Positions 54,798-63,959 of a stretch of 64,000 nt of DNA are shown here, one piece after another (positions within the stretch are counted from its first letter, which is position 1; every line of letters begins with the position of its first letter). The notes below the pieces were generated by a model. The model saw only the letters and a program-made list of their open reading frames with translations, had not been told where the DNA came from and ran no database searches. The stretch spans positions 3,410,001 to 3,474,000 of the forward strand of contig NZ_CP102850.1 in NCBI RefSeq assembly GCF_024734075.1, in the 5' to 3' direction. A program made the translations under genes and the position numbers. This DNA is from Gordonia mangrovi. Its GTDB lineage: Bacteria; Actinomycetota; Actinomycetes; Mycobacteriales; Mycobacteriaceae.

Positions 54798-56032
54798 TGA
54801 CGAATCGACGAAACCTCACGGCCATCGCTGTTGTGGTGCTGGTCGCAGTGGTGCTCGCCGCTGCGGTCACCGTGTACCGCCAGCTCAATCGGCCGACCAC
54901 GATCACAGCGGATTTCGCCACCACGACCGGAATCTATGTCGGTGACGACGTGCGGGTGGCCGGGGTCGAGGTGGGCACCATCTCCGCGATCGAGCCGCAG
55001 GGTGAGACCGTCCGGATGACCATGCGCGTCGACCACGGTGTCCCCATACCAGCCGATGCGCGTGCCATCATCATCGCGCAGAATCTGGTGGCGAACCGTT
55101 TCGTGCAGCTGGCACCCGCGTACGCGACCAGTGGTCCGGTGATGGCCGATGGGGCGAACATTCCCCGAGCACGTACCGCAGTCCCGGTCGAGTGGGACGA
55201 GGTCAAAGAGCAATTAACCCGTCTGGCCACAGATCTCGGGCCCCGCAGTGGTGTCGAGAGCAGCAGTGTGGGCAGGTTCATCGATGCGACCGGCACGGCA
55301 CTGGCCGACAACGGCGACACGCTGGGCGATGCTCTCCGTGAACTCGCGCAGGTGGGTCAGACCCTGTCGGAGAACAGCGGCAACATCACCGACACCATCG
55401 CCAATCTGCAGACCTTCGTCACCGCGGTCCGCGACAGTGGAACCCAGATCGTACAGTTCGAGAACCGGCTCGCCACGTTGTCCGGGGTCCTCGACGGCAG
55501 CAAGTCCGATCTCGATGCTGCGCTGACCAATCTGGCGCAGGCCGTCGGTGACGTCCAGCGTTTCGTCGTCGCGAACCGGGACCGGGCATCCGAGCAGATC
55601 CGGCGACTGGCGGCGGTCACCCAGAACCTCGTCGATCACGACGACGATCTCGAACAACTTCTGCATGTGTTCCCGACGAACATGGCCAACTTCTACAACA
55701 TCTACAACCCGGATACCGGCACGGAGGCCGGGGTGTTCACCGTGAACAACTTCAGCAATCCGGTGCAGTTCATCTGTTCGTCGGTGGCGAGCATCGAGAA
55801 TCTGACGGCGGCCGAGGGCGCGCGGCGTTGCGCCGAGTACCTGGGCCCGATAGCGCCGATGCTGACGTTCAATTACCTGCCCGTACCGCTGAACCCGGTG
55901 CTGGGCCCGACAGCGGATCCCGACAACCTGATCTACACGGAGAACGATCTGCGGCCCGCGCAATCGCCGCGTACGAGCATGCGGACCCGTGATGACCTGC
56001 TCCTTCCGGGAAGACAGGAGGGTACGTCATGA
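54797..56032 (+). CDS. mceD: MceD family protein
   Basis: 411 residues. Anchor AIAVVVLVAVVLAAAVTVY, MCE domain FATTTGIYVGDDVRVAGVEVGTI, an LVANRFVQL strand, a helical needle part and a proline-rich end. The frame runs far upstream inside MceC, but ATG 54797 overlaps the MceC stop and is where the protein pattern begins. Its stop overlaps MceE. Confidence 0.92.
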   Translation: MTNRRNLTAIAVVVLVAVVLAAAVTVYRQLNRPTTITADFATTTGIYVGDDVRVAGVEVGTISAIEPQGETVRMTMRVDHGVPIPADARAIIIAQNLVANRFVQLAPAYATSGPVMADGANIPRARTAVPVEWDEVKEQLTRLATDLGPRSGVESSSVGRFIDATGTALADNGDTLGDALRELAQVGQTLSENSGNITDTIANLQTFVTAVRDSGTQIVQFENRLATLSGVLDGSKSDLDAALTNLAQAVGDVQRFVVANRDRASEQIRRLAAVTQNLVDHDDDLEQLLHVFPTNMANFYNIYNPDTGTEAGVFTVNNFSNPVQFICSSVASIENLTAAEGARRCAEYLGPIAPMLTFNYLPVPLNPVLGPTADPDNLIYTENDLRPAQSPRTSMRTRDDLLLPGRQEGTS

Positions 56033-57171
56033 CGACCGCGCCGAGACGGTCGCGAATTGCGTGGCTCGTGGTCGCGATGTGTTCGATCGCCGTCGTCGGA
56101 GCCGGCTGTCAATGGAACGGCGTCAACTCGATGACCCTGCCGGGCACGGTCGGAACCTCGGGTGGCGGATACGACATCACCGTCGAGATCGCGAACATCG
56201 GTACCTTGTCGGAGAACTCGCCGGTTTTCATCAACGACGTCGAAGTGGGCAGCGTCGGCTCGATGCGTGTCGAGGGGTGGCACGCAGAAGTCCAGGTCAG
56301 GTTGTCCGACGGCACAGCGGTGCCCGCGAACGCGACCGCCACCGTCGGGCAGACCAGCCTGCTGGGCTCGATGCACGTCGCCCTCGACCCGCCACCAGGA
56401 GTGGAGCCGAAAGGGCTACTGAGTCCGGGAGCGACGATTCCGCTCGCCCGGTCGTCGTCGTATCCCTCCACCGAGGAAACGCTGGCATCGGTGTCGGCAG
56501 TCGTCAACGGCGGCGGCCTCGGGCAGCTCGGTGGCATCATCCGCTCACTCAACGAGGGATTCGGTGGACGCGAGGACGACGTCCGTGAACTGCTCGGCCA
56601 GTTGTCGACCTTTGTCGACACACTCGACCGGCAGCGCGGCGACCTCGTCGGACTGCTCGATCAGGCACGTCGGCTGAGCACCTCGTTCGCGGAGCAGGAT
56701 CAACTGATCAGTAGTGCACTCCACCGGATTCCGGCCGGATTGGCGGTGGTGCAGGATCAGTTGCCGCAGATCACCACGGCCCTGGATCGGCTTCGGGTGT
56801 TCGGCAACACCTCGACGAATGTGATCGCCCAGGTCCGCGACGATCTGCTCGCCGACCTCCGGCATCTGGAACCGACGCTGCGGTCCCTGGCCGATGTCGG
56901 TCCACGCATCAATTCCGCGCTGGCCTATGCGACCGTCTTCCCCTACGGGCAGGAAGTGATCGACCGGGCCGTTCGGGGCGACTACATCAATTTGCATGCC
57001 ACCGTCGATCTGACGGTCCCTCGTCTGCAGCGTGAACTGTTGCTGGGCACTGCGCTCGGTGATCCGAATGCGGTGGTGCCCTTCGCACCCGATGATCCCG
57101 GGTACAGCCGACAACCCACCCACGATCCGTTGCTCGGTCCGTTGCGAGCTGCGCAGCGAGGTGGCCGATGA
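56029..57171 (+). CDS. mceE: MceE family lipoprotein
   Basis: 380 residues. Signal sequence MCSIAVVGAGC with a good lipobox (Cys27 region), so this subunit is lipid-anchored, as MceE (LprK type) normally is. MCE domain with VEIANIGTLSENSPVFINDVEVGSV and ATVGQTSLLGSMHVAL. Overlaps MceD and MceF by four bases each. Confidence 0.93.
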   Translation: MTTAPRRSRIAWLVVAMCSIAVVGAGCQWNGVNSMTLPGTVGTSGGGYDITVEIANIGTLSENSPVFINDVEVGSVGSMRVEGWHAEVQVRLSDGTAVPANATATVGQTSLLGSMHVALDPPPGVEPKGLLSPGATIPLARSSSYPSTEETLASVSAVVNGGGLGQLGGIIRSLNEGFGGREDDVRELLGQLSTFVDTLDRQRGDLVGLLDQARRLSTSFAEQDQLISSALHRIPAGLAVVQDQLPQITTALDRLRVFGNTSTNVIAQVRDDLLADLRHLEPTLRSLADVGPRINSALAYATVFPYGQEVIDRAVRGDYINLHATVDLTVPRLQRELLLGTALGDPNAVVPFAPDDPGYSRQPTHDPLLGPLRAAQRGGR

Positions 57172-58586
57172 TCCTGTCCAAGATGGTGAAGATCCAACTG
57201 GTGATCTTCACGGTCGTCGCGATCCTCGCCACCTGGTTGATGCTGTTCTCGTACATGCAGGTACAGACGCAATTGGGGGTGGGTCGAATCACCGTGACAC
57301 TCGATGCGCCGGAGGCCGGTGGGCTGTATCGGTTCGGAAACGTCACCTACCGTGGAGTCGACGTCGGCAAGGTCACCGATGTGCGTCTGACCGACACCGG
57401 TGTTCGTGCAACGTTGTCCATCGACAGCGACGAACGGATACCTGCGGATCTGACGGCCGGCATCCGGAGCATGTCGGCTGTGGGTGAACAGTATGTGGAC
57501 CTGCGGCCCCGGACCGATGACCCGCCCTACCTCCGGGACGGTTCGGTCATCGACTCCGTCGATGTGGAGGTTCCGCAGCCGGTGGCGCCCATGCTGGAGA
57601 AGCTCAACGGGCTGGTGACGAGCATCCCGAAGGAACAGCTCTTCGGGCTTGTCGACGAACTCAACAACAGCCTCGGGGGGCGCGGGTACGACCTGCAGAC
57701 TCTGATCGACTCGTCATCGAAGCTCGCCGCGAGTCTCAACGGTGTGGGAGACGAAGCCGCGACCCTGATGAAGGATGCGGTGCCTCTGGTGGATTCGCAG
57801 GTACAGAGTACCGACGCGATCCGGATGTGGACCACGAACCTGGCCGGCTTCACCGGCCAGGTCGTCACGAACACCCCGCAAGTGCGTGAGTTGCTCGCCT
57901 CCGGGCCAGGATTCGCCGACGAGGTCACCAAGACGCTGGACTCGGTCGAGCTCACCCTTCCGGTCCTGCTCGCCAACATCACGAGTATCGGACAGCTGGC
58001 CGTCACCTACAACGCCGGACTCGAACAGATCCTCGTGCTGCTTCCGCCCGCGATCTCCATGATCCAGGCCGTGCAGCCCAACAGGAACGGCACCAAGTGG
58101 GGTCTGGGGGATTTCCGGATCAGCGGTATCTCCGATCCGCCCGCATGCACGGTCGGGTTCCTGCCCCCGTCACAATGGCGCCCGCCGGAGGACACGTCGA
58201 CCATCGACACGCCGGACGATCTGTACTGCAAGCTACCCCAGAACAGCGACATCGGTGTACGCGGCGTCCGCAACATCCCATGTGCGAACAAACCGGGCAA
58301 GCGCGCACCCACCGCGGCGATGTGCAACAGCGACGAGAGGTTCGTTCCGTTGGCCACCCGCCAGCCGGTGGTCGGGCCCTATCCGAAGGACCCCGGTCTG
58401 ATCCGTCAGGGTGTGGTCTCGCCATCGGCGAACGGGGAGTCGGCAACACCAGGAATCAATCCGACAGTGACTGCCGCGCAATATAATCCGACGACAGGAA
58501 GCTACGTCGGCGGGGATGGTCGCGAGTATCGGCAGGCCGACCTGAACAGGCCCGTCGGATCATGGCGGACGATGTTGCCACACTGA
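57168..58586 (+). CDS. mceF: MceF family protein
   Basis: 472 residues. Anchor IFTVVAILATWLMLFSYM, MCE domain DAPEAGGLYRFGNVTYRGVDVGKV, a long helical domain and a disordered tail rich in Pro/Asn/Gly. It is the longest of the six and closes the operon. The two Mce-associated genes lie convergent, just beyond an imperfect hairpin. Confidence 0.93.
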   Translation: MILSKMVKIQLVIFTVVAILATWLMLFSYMQVQTQLGVGRITVTLDAPEAGGLYRFGNVTYRGVDVGKVTDVRLTDTGVRATLSIDSDERIPADLTAGIRSMSAVGEQYVDLRPRTDDPPYLRDGSVIDSVDVEVPQPVAPMLEKLNGLVTSIPKEQLFGLVDELNNSLGGRGYDLQTLIDSSSKLAASLNGVGDEAATLMKDAVPLVDSQVQSTDAIRMWTTNLAGFTGQVVTNTPQVRELLASGPGFADEVTKTLDSVELTLPVLLANITSIGQLAVTYNAGLEQILVLLPPAISMIQAVQPNRNGTKWGLGDFRISGISDPPACTVGFLPPSQWRPPEDTSTIDTPDDLYCKLPQNSDIGVRGVRNIPCANKPGKRAPTAAMCNSDERFVPLATRQPVVGPYPKDPGLIRQGVVSPSANGESATPGINPTVTAAQYNPTTGSYVGGDGREYRQADLNRPVGSWRTMLPH

Positions 58587-58589
58587 CTC

Positions 58590-58620
58590 GGCGCCGGGCC
58601 GTGACCGTGTGCCGGGCGCC
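58590..58620. terminator. Imperfect hairpin between mceF and Mce-associated genes
   Basis: GGCGCCGGGC and GCCGGGCGCC, which pair at nine of ten positions with an 11-base loop, four bases after the mceF stop. Confidence 0.5.
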
Positions 58621-58652
58621 ACCGCGGGTGCCGCGGGGGAGAGCGGGGCGGG

Positions 58653-59312
58653 CTACACCGGGTCGAATGAGGAGATCAGCCAGTCCCCGTCGACTTGCTG
58701 CAGGGTGATCCGAACGCTGCTGGAGGTCAGTTCGGGCTCGGGTTTGTTCTTGCTGGTGGTGGTCTGGTTGATGAAGGCCAATACCTGGGCGTTGTCCTTC
58801 GACAACTCCGCTACCGCGGACCGGACAACCTGCGCCTTGGTGACGACGTCGTTCTCGGTCGCGGCCGGTTTGACGACCTTGTCGGTGAACTCCTGGTAGT
58901 AGTTCAGGAACTGTCCGGTGAGACTGGATCGTGCCCGCGCGAAGTCGGCGTCGAGCGACTCGGGGGAGTAGGAAAGGACCGACACGGCGCCGTTGTCGGC
59001 CGCGGCGAGAACGGCCTGTGTCGCGGCGTCGTCGGTTGCCGCGTCTGCGCGGTGGATGGTGAGGTAGGCGGTGCCGGCGGTCGCCACCGAGGCGACTGCC
59101 AGCGCCCCGGCCACACCGATCGCGCCCGGCCGGCGCGGTCGTTCGGGGCGGGAGAGGCGTATCCGCCATGTGGGTTTCGGTTCGGTGTTCCCGGCCGGTG
59201 GTGTGTCCGGTGTGGAATCGTCGGGGATCTGGCCGACTTCGAGTACGCCGGTGTCGAGGTCTCCGGCGGGATGCTTCTCGACGTCGTGGTCGTTGTCCTC
59301 TGGTGCGCTCAT
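58653..59312 (-). CDS. Mce-associated membrane protein (second)
   Basis: 219 residues. Acidic, Pro-rich cytosolic N-terminus (about 1-60), one transmembrane helix around 63-85 (GVAGALAVASVATAGTAYL), then a ~130-residue extracytoplasmic domain ending DGDWLISSFDPV, the hallmark ending of Mce-associated (Mam) proteins. Thought to stabilise or assist Mce complexes. Coupled by a four-base overlap to the preceding gene at 59309-60187. Confidence 0.88.
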   Translation of the reverse strand: MSAPEDNDHDVEKHPAGDLDTGVLEVGQIPDDSTPDTPPAGNTEPKPTWRIRLSRPERPRRPGAIGVAGALAVASVATAGTAYLTIHRADAATDDAATQAVLAAADNGAVSVLSYSPESLDADFARARSSLTGQFLNYYQEFTDKVVKPAATENDVVTKAQVVRSAVAELSKDNAQVLAFINQTTTSKNKPEPELTSSSVRITLQQVDGDWLISSFDPV

Positions 59313-60187
59313 GGTACGAAATCCACCTTCGAGATCTTCTTCGTTCCACCGTCGTCGGTTACGGTCACCCGCAGACGCCATGTGCGGGGTTCTTCTTCCG
59401 CGCCCGCCGCGTTGGTGACGTCGGAGCGTGCCGACACCAGCACGACAGCAGAGTCGTCGGACAGGGATTCGACAGCTGACCCGGTGACCTCTCCATTCGT
59501 CGTCACCTTCGATTGTTCGATCACCGACGTGAAATCTTCGGCGCGACCGGTGAAGTCATTGCGGAACTCGCCGGTCGACTGGTCCACGATGCGTTGCACG
59601 TCGCGTTTCGCGTTCTCGAAGTCGAGCGATGTGATGGCCGTGACCCCGCGTTCGGCCGCGGCGGTGAAATCCGCGGCGAGGGCACGGTCGGCCTCGACCT
59701 GGCGGTGATGCCAGCCGATCGCGACCGTCGCGGCCAACGCGGCGACCGTGACCATGCCCATCGCCAGGAGGGCGGCGCCGCGCTTGGTCATCCGCCGCCG
59801 CTGTGTGAGGCGGTGTGTCACCACCCCGAGGACGCGGCGCGCGCGGGGAACCCTCCTCGTTGTGGACACTGCGCTCGTTGCGAACTCTGCACCGTCGGCC
59901 TTCTCGGTATCGATCGGTTCGTGAACCGACGTTGCTGCCGCATGGTCCAGGTCTGTTTGCGAGTCGGGATCCGGCTCCGCCCGATTCGCCTCGGGATCGT
60001 CGGAATCGCATGGGCTGGTGTATGTCCCGGCGATACGGGCAGATCGCAATGAAGCCGCACGGGCCCGCGCCCGCGCTGCATCGGCGCGGGCGCGGGCCGC
60101 CGCTGCCTCCGCCTCGGCGGCGAGTGCCTCGGCCTCGGCGAGTTCGAGATCACTGCCGCACTCGGCAACATCGGTTGATGTCGGCAC
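59309..60187 (-). CDS. Mce-associated membrane protein with Ala/Arg/Glu coiled coil (first)
   Basis: 292 residues. Residues 16-46 form an alternating Ala-Glu/Ala-Arg helix (LAEAEALAAEAEAAA followed by ARARADAARARARAA), then an acidic linker, a basic patch before the membrane and a helix at about 137-158. The C-terminal domain ends GGTKKISKVDFVP, matching the Mce-associated family's last strand. GTG 60187 has GGAGG; the frame to 60307 would cross the operator at 60261. The charged coil probably mediates self-association in the cytoplasm (inference). Confidence 0.85.
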   Translation of the reverse strand: MPTSTDVAECGSDLELAEAEALAAEAEAAAARARADAARARARAASLRSARIAGTYTSPCDSDDPEANRAEPDPDSQTDLDHAAATSVHEPIDTEKADGAEFATSAVSTTRRVPRARRVLGVVTHRLTQRRRMTKRGAALLAMGMVTVAALAATVAIGWHHRQVEADRALAADFTAAAERGVTAITSLDFENAKRDVQRIVDQSTGEFRNDFTGRAEDFTSVIEQSKVTTNGEVTGSAVESLSDDSAVVLVSARSDVTNAAGAEEEPRTWRLRVTVTDDGGTKKISKVDFVP

Positions 60188-60430
60188 CAGAACCTCCAGG
60201 GCGGTCGACTCGTCTCTGAGAGCAACGCTACCACGATCGGAAACAGCGACAAGCAATTGCGAGAATGCTATTCTTGCCCTCGCCGTGCCGGTGGGCACGG
60301 TTCGCACGGCGCTCGCGTGACCGCTGACGTGCGCCGACCGTGCGTGGAGCGGAACCGCGACGCGGCGTCGTGTGGACGACGCCGACTGCGTCGCTGAATC
60401 GAAGCGATCGCAGCGAGTCCTCGAAGGGAA
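60188..60430. promoter_or_regulatory. Divergent promoter region, Mce-associated pair / ALDH
   Basis: 243 bases; contains operator site 2 at 60261-60275, 74 bases from the Mce-associated start and 156 from the ALDH start. No coding frame was accepted. Confidence 0.5.
60261..60275. promoter_or_regulatory. Candidate operator, site 2 of 3
   Basis: GAGAATGCTATTCTT, 9 of the 10 arm bases of GAGAA-N5-TTCTC. Confidence 0.6.
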
Positions 60431-61894
60431 ATGACGATGTCTGTGCAGTCTGTGTTGGACGAGATCAGGAATCTACCGGGTACGGGGGAGGTGATCCCCA
60501 TCGTCGACCCCGCCACCGAAGAGCAGATCACCGAGTTCACCGATGCCGGCCCCGAAGCGATCGACGCCGCCGTGGCCCGCGCGAAGTCCACCGCCGATGC
60601 CCGAACATGGTCTGCGGTACCCGATTACGATCGTGCGAAGGTGCTGTGGAGGGTCGCCGACCTCATCGACGAGAACTCCGGCCTGCTGGCCGAACTGGAG
60701 TCGGTCAACGCCGGCATCCCGCCCGGTCAGGCGGAGGTGATCACGAAGGTCGGTTCGGAGTGGTTCCGCTACTACGCCGGCTGGTGCACCAAGATCGACG
60801 GGATCGCGCGGGATGTGAATACCGGCGGCCTGACCGGTGTGGAGTCGCATATGCACGCATACACGCTGCGCGAACCGTACGACGTGGTGGGGCTGATCTT
60901 CCCCTGGAACGGACCGGTGTTCAATTTCTGCGCCAAGCTTGCACCCGCTCTGGCCGCAGGATGCAGCACCGTCGTCAAACCTGCTGAGGAGACCCCTCTT
61001 TCAGCCCTGGTCCTGACCCGTATCCTCGCCGAGGCCGGCGTACCGGAGGGGGTGGTGAACCTGGTCAACGGTTACGGACACACCGCCGGAGCGCAGATCA
61101 CCGCCCATCCCGACGTGGACAAGGTGGCGTTCACCGGCTCGACCGAGGTGGGCCGGGAGATCGTTCGTGCGTCGGCGTCGAGCAACCTCAACAAGGTCAC
61201 CCTCGAGCTCGGCGGCAAGTCCCCGGTCATGATCTTCGACGACGCCGACCTGGACACCGCGATCGCGATGGCCGGCTTCGGTTGCTTCCTGCACTCGGGT
61301 CAGGTCTGCATGCTCGGATCGCGCATCTTCGCTCAGCGGGGTGTCTATGAGCGTGTCGTGGAAGGCGTTGCCACGATAGCGAACAACCTGCAACTCGGCG
61401 GACCCGCCGACGACGGGGCGATGATCGGGCCCTTGATCAGCGAGAAGCAGCTCAATCGCGTGATGGGCTATCTGGAACAGGGGCGATCCGACGGGGTCGA
61501 ACTCGTGACGGGTGGGCACCGCATCGATCGGAAGGGCTACTTCGTCCATCCCACGGTGGCGACCAAGGTGGACCCTGCCACCAGCAGGTTGTTCCAGGAG
61601 GAGATCTTCGGGCCGGTGGTCACGGTCCTCCCGTTCGATGACGAGGACGAGGCCATCGCGCTGGCCAACGACACCGCATACGGCCTTGCCGGCACCATCT
61701 GGACCTCGAACCTGGGACGCGCACACCGTCTGGCGAAGCGGGTCAAGGCGGGGACGGTCGGTCTCAACTGTCAGCTGCAGTTCGATCACTCCATGCCCTT
61801 CGGCGGGTACAAGCAGTCCGGGTGGGGCTACGAGGCGGGCAAGGCCGGCATCGAGACGTACCTCCAGTCGAAGACGGTGTGGGCGCAGATGTGA
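60431..61894 (+). CDS. Aldehyde dehydrogenase family protein (beside mce locus)
   Basis: 487 residues: FPWNGPVFNF, FTGSTEVGRE, Glu259 in LELGGKSPVM, Cys293 in SGQVCMLGSR, and the C-terminal MPFGGYKQSGWG motif. It would oxidise an aldehyde with NAD(P). It differs clearly from the ALDH at 16353. Divergent from the Mce-associated pair and followed by the TetR at 62093, all near GAGAA-type palindromes. Start is ATG 60431 or 60437. Confidence 0.93.
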   Translation: MTMSVQSVLDEIRNLPGTGEVIPIVDPATEEQITEFTDAGPEAIDAAVARAKSTADARTWSAVPDYDRAKVLWRVADLIDENSGLLAELESVNAGIPPGQAEVITKVGSEWFRYYAGWCTKIDGIARDVNTGGLTGVESHMHAYTLREPYDVVGLIFPWNGPVFNFCAKLAPALAAGCSTVVKPAEETPLSALVLTRILAEAGVPEGVVNLVNGYGHTAGAQITAHPDVDKVAFTGSTEVGREIVRASASSNLNKVTLELGGKSPVMIFDDADLDTAIAMAGFGCFLHSGQVCMLGSRIFAQRGVYERVVEGVATIANNLQLGGPADDGAMIGPLISEKQLNRVMGYLEQGRSDGVELVTGGHRIDRKGYFVHPTVATKVDPATSRLFQEEIFGPVVTVLPFDDEDEAIALANDTAYGLAGTIWTSNLGRAHRLAKRVKAGTVGLNCQLQFDHSMPFGGYKQSGWGYEAGKAGIETYLQSKTVWAQM

Positions 61895-61999
61895 CGGGAG
61901 TCGGCATCGGGTTCGGGTGCCGCCGCGTGCGGCCTCCGACCCGATCTGGCGCCGCGTGGATGGATCGCCGACTGGGTCGATCGTCCATGATCAAATGTG

Positions 62000-62014
62000 G
62001 AGAATCCTGTTCTC
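62000..62014. promoter_or_regulatory. Candidate operator, site 3 of 3 (upstream of TetR)
   Basis: GAGAATCCTGTTCTC, perfect arms, 79 bases before the TetR start at 62093. It is consistent with autoregulation. Confidence 0.65.
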
Positions 62015-62092
62015 AGTTGTGCGCAACAGGGCAAACCGGGTCCGATATGATTGCCCGATGATGTTGATGGACCGGAGTGAAGGTGGCCGGTT

Positions 62093-62737
62093 GTGACCGT
62101 AGGGTCCGAGGAACCCGCATGGAAGCAACGTGCGGTCGAGCGCTCATTGCGAGGCGCCAAGGAGCGGGCGGGCCAGCGGGTCCAGAAGTTCCTCGATGCG
62201 GCGCAGGAGATCATCGTGGAGAAGGGGAGTACCGACTTCACGGTGCAGGAGGTGGTCGAACGCTCGAAACAGTCTCTGCGGAGTTTCTATCTCCAGTTCG
62301 ACGGCAAGCATGAATTGTTGCTGGCGCTCTACGAGGAAGCGGTTGTGCGCATGACGGCGCAGATCCGGGCGGCCACCGAGAATGAGGACGACCCGGTCGA
62401 GCAGTTGCGGGTGGCCGTGGAACTGCTCTATGAACTGTGTCAGCCCGACCCGGTTGCCCGCCGGCCGCTCTTCACCGAGTTCGGTACCCAGTTGTTGATT
62501 TCCCACCCGGTCGAGATGCGCACTGCCTACACCTCGTTGTTCGGGCTCTTCACCGAATTGCTCGAGCGCGCAGGCCAGGCGGGTCGTCTACGGGGAGACG
62601 CCGATCCTCGTCGCGTCGCCTCCATGATGATGCAGTCGATCATGTTCATCGCGCAGCCGGCCAGCGCCGACATGTTGCCGACGCCGATCACTGCCGAGGA
62701 GGTGTGGGACTTCTGCGCGCACGGTGTTGCCCGGTGA
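62093..62737 (+). CDS. TetR family regulator, probable local regulator of the mce region
   Basis: 214 residues. DNA-binding domain at about 27-75 (VQKFLDAAQEIIVEKGSTDF, VQEVVERSKQSLRSFYLQF) and a helical effector domain. GTG 62093 has GAAGGTGG about six bases upstream. Sites of a common palindrome precede this gene, the ALDH/Mce-associated pair and the mce operon, so it probably represses them and itself until a ligand, perhaps an acyl-CoA, binds. The pairing of this protein with that motif is my inference. Confidence 0.9.
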   Translation: MTVGSEEPAWKQRAVERSLRGAKERAGQRVQKFLDAAQEIIVEKGSTDFTVQEVVERSKQSLRSFYLQFDGKHELLLALYEEAVVRMTAQIRAATENEDDPVEQLRVAVELLYELCQPDPVARRPLFTEFGTQLLISHPVEMRTAYTSLFGLFTELLERAGQAGRLRGDADPRRVASMMMQSIMFIAQPASADMLPTPITAEEVWDFCAHGVAR

Positions 62738-62740
62738 GTT

Positions 62741-63238
62741 CTAGCCCGCGGGTACGAGATCGGCGACCAGGTCGGCGTCAGCGAGGTTGACGCTGCGAAA
62801 TGTCTCGTGGCGGCACACCATCAGAGGATGATCGCCGCAGGCAGCCAGGGCTTGCGTCTTGAATGCGCGGGCGGCCACGCTCAGCCGGTGAGAAACCGGA
62901 ACACTTGCCGTGGAATCGATTCCGAAGCCATCCTCGCCCCACATGGTGACCTCTGTCTCGTTGCGCGCGGCAGACGCCACGACCTTCGCGACTTCACCGT
63001 TACGTCGGCAGAAGTCGACCGACGTGGCGATTGCCGGTCGACAGGCGCGGAGGCGATGACCGGTGATGTCGAGCACCGTGGGCGCTGCGCCCAGAATTCG
63101 GACAGGGCGAGGGTCCGCGCCGAGCGGTAGGGCGATGTTGACCTCCCAACCTGCTGTCACCCGGTCGTAGATCCAACCCCCGGCGTGCAGTACCAGGTCG
63201 CCCACGCTGTCGCTGATGATGTCGAGCTGATATTTCAT
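62741..63238 (-). CDS. Conserved-looking protein of unknown function, partner of TetR
   Basis: 165 residues, starting MKYQLDIISDSVGDLVLHAGGWIYDRV. It has no signal sequence; a mixed alpha/beta fold is likely, with cysteines near RACRPAIATSVDFC and CGDHPLMVC. Its ATG overlaps the stop of the upstream TetR gene by four bases (TCAT on the plus strand), so the two are co-translated. I do not recognise the family. Confidence 0.75.
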   Translation of the reverse strand: MKYQLDIISDSVGDLVLHAGGWIYDRVTAGWEVNIALPLGADPRPVRILGAAPTVLDITGHRLRACRPAIATSVDFCRRNGEVAKVVASAARNETEVTMWGEDGFGIDSTASVPVSHRLSVAARAFKTQALAACGDHPLMVCRHETFRSVNLADADLVADLVPAG

Positions 63239-63840
63239 GCTTGCTCCCCTGAAGTGAAATCGATCTCGAGGCATCGGACGTACTCGTCGAAGATGTCCAT
63301 CAACGGGATTTCCGGATCCAGCAGCCATGACATCTCGACCCCGTTGATGAACGCGACGATCTCCATGGCGCGAAGACGTGCGTTGATTCCGGCCCGGTAT
63401 GTGCCGATTCGCTGATTGTGTTCGATCACGTCATGGACGATGTCAACTGCGGTGTACCAGCGTTGCAGGAGCCGATCGTGCAGCGGTGCATCGGGAGCCA
63501 GATTCTCAACCAACAGCACCGTGAACGTGCCTACCAGTTCGGGCGAGCGCTGGATGCGTTCGGCCACGCGGCGAATCTGCACGAAGAGGTCGCCGTTGAG
63601 ATCTGCCTCCTCGAGATCAGCATGATCACGCGCGTCGATAACCGCATGCAGCAGTTGTTCTTTGGACTCGAAATGGTGCAGGAGTCCCGCTGCGGTCATG
63701 CCTGCGTCCGCGGCGATCTGGGCCAGCGTCGTGCTCCGCCAGCCTTGGCGTGCGAGCCGCCGCGCAGCGTGATCCAGGATGCGCTGCCGGCGTTCTTCGC
63801 CCTTCGCGAGAAGGGTGGCGTAGGGGCGGGTGTCTGCCAC
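63235..63840 (-). CDS. TetR family transcriptional regulator
   Basis: 201 residues. N-terminal domain: RILDHAARRLARQGWRSTT, LAQIAADAGMTAAGLLHHFESKEQLL, followed by a helical ligand-binding domain. GTG 63840 has AGGAGC; the frame to 63912 would cover the operator. A near-perfect 24-base palindrome lies 17 bases upstream of the start, suggesting strong autoregulation. Co-transcribed with the unknown protein at 62741. Confidence 0.92.
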   Translation of the reverse strand: MADTRPYATLLAKGEERRQRILDHAARRLARQGWRSTTLAQIAADAGMTAAGLLHHFESKEQLLHAVIDARDHADLEEADLNGDLFVQIRRVAERIQRSPELVGTFTVLLVENLAPDAPLHDRLLQRWYTAVDIVHDVIEHNQRIGTYRAGINARLRAMEIVAFINGVEMSWLLDPEIPLMDIFDEYVRCLEIDFTSGEQA

Positions 63841-63856
63841 GTCGAAGCTCCTGTCA

Positions 63857-63880
63857 AACCTAGTGAACGTACAGTAGGTT
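63857..63880. promoter_or_regulatory. 24-base palindrome, candidate operator of the TetR at 63235
   Basis: Two 12-base halves, AACCTAGTGAAC and GTACAGTAGGTT; ten of twelve positions pair (AACCTA/TAGGTT are the perfect outer arms). It begins 17 bases ahead of the TetR start codon, overlapping the likely promoter. Confidence 0.7.
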
Positions 63881-63959
63881 GGTTTGCCCCTGTGTGACAA
63901 GGGTCTCAGCAAAATTGGTGTTGGGCTTCCGCTGAGTGGGACTCGACGTTGTCTGCCGA

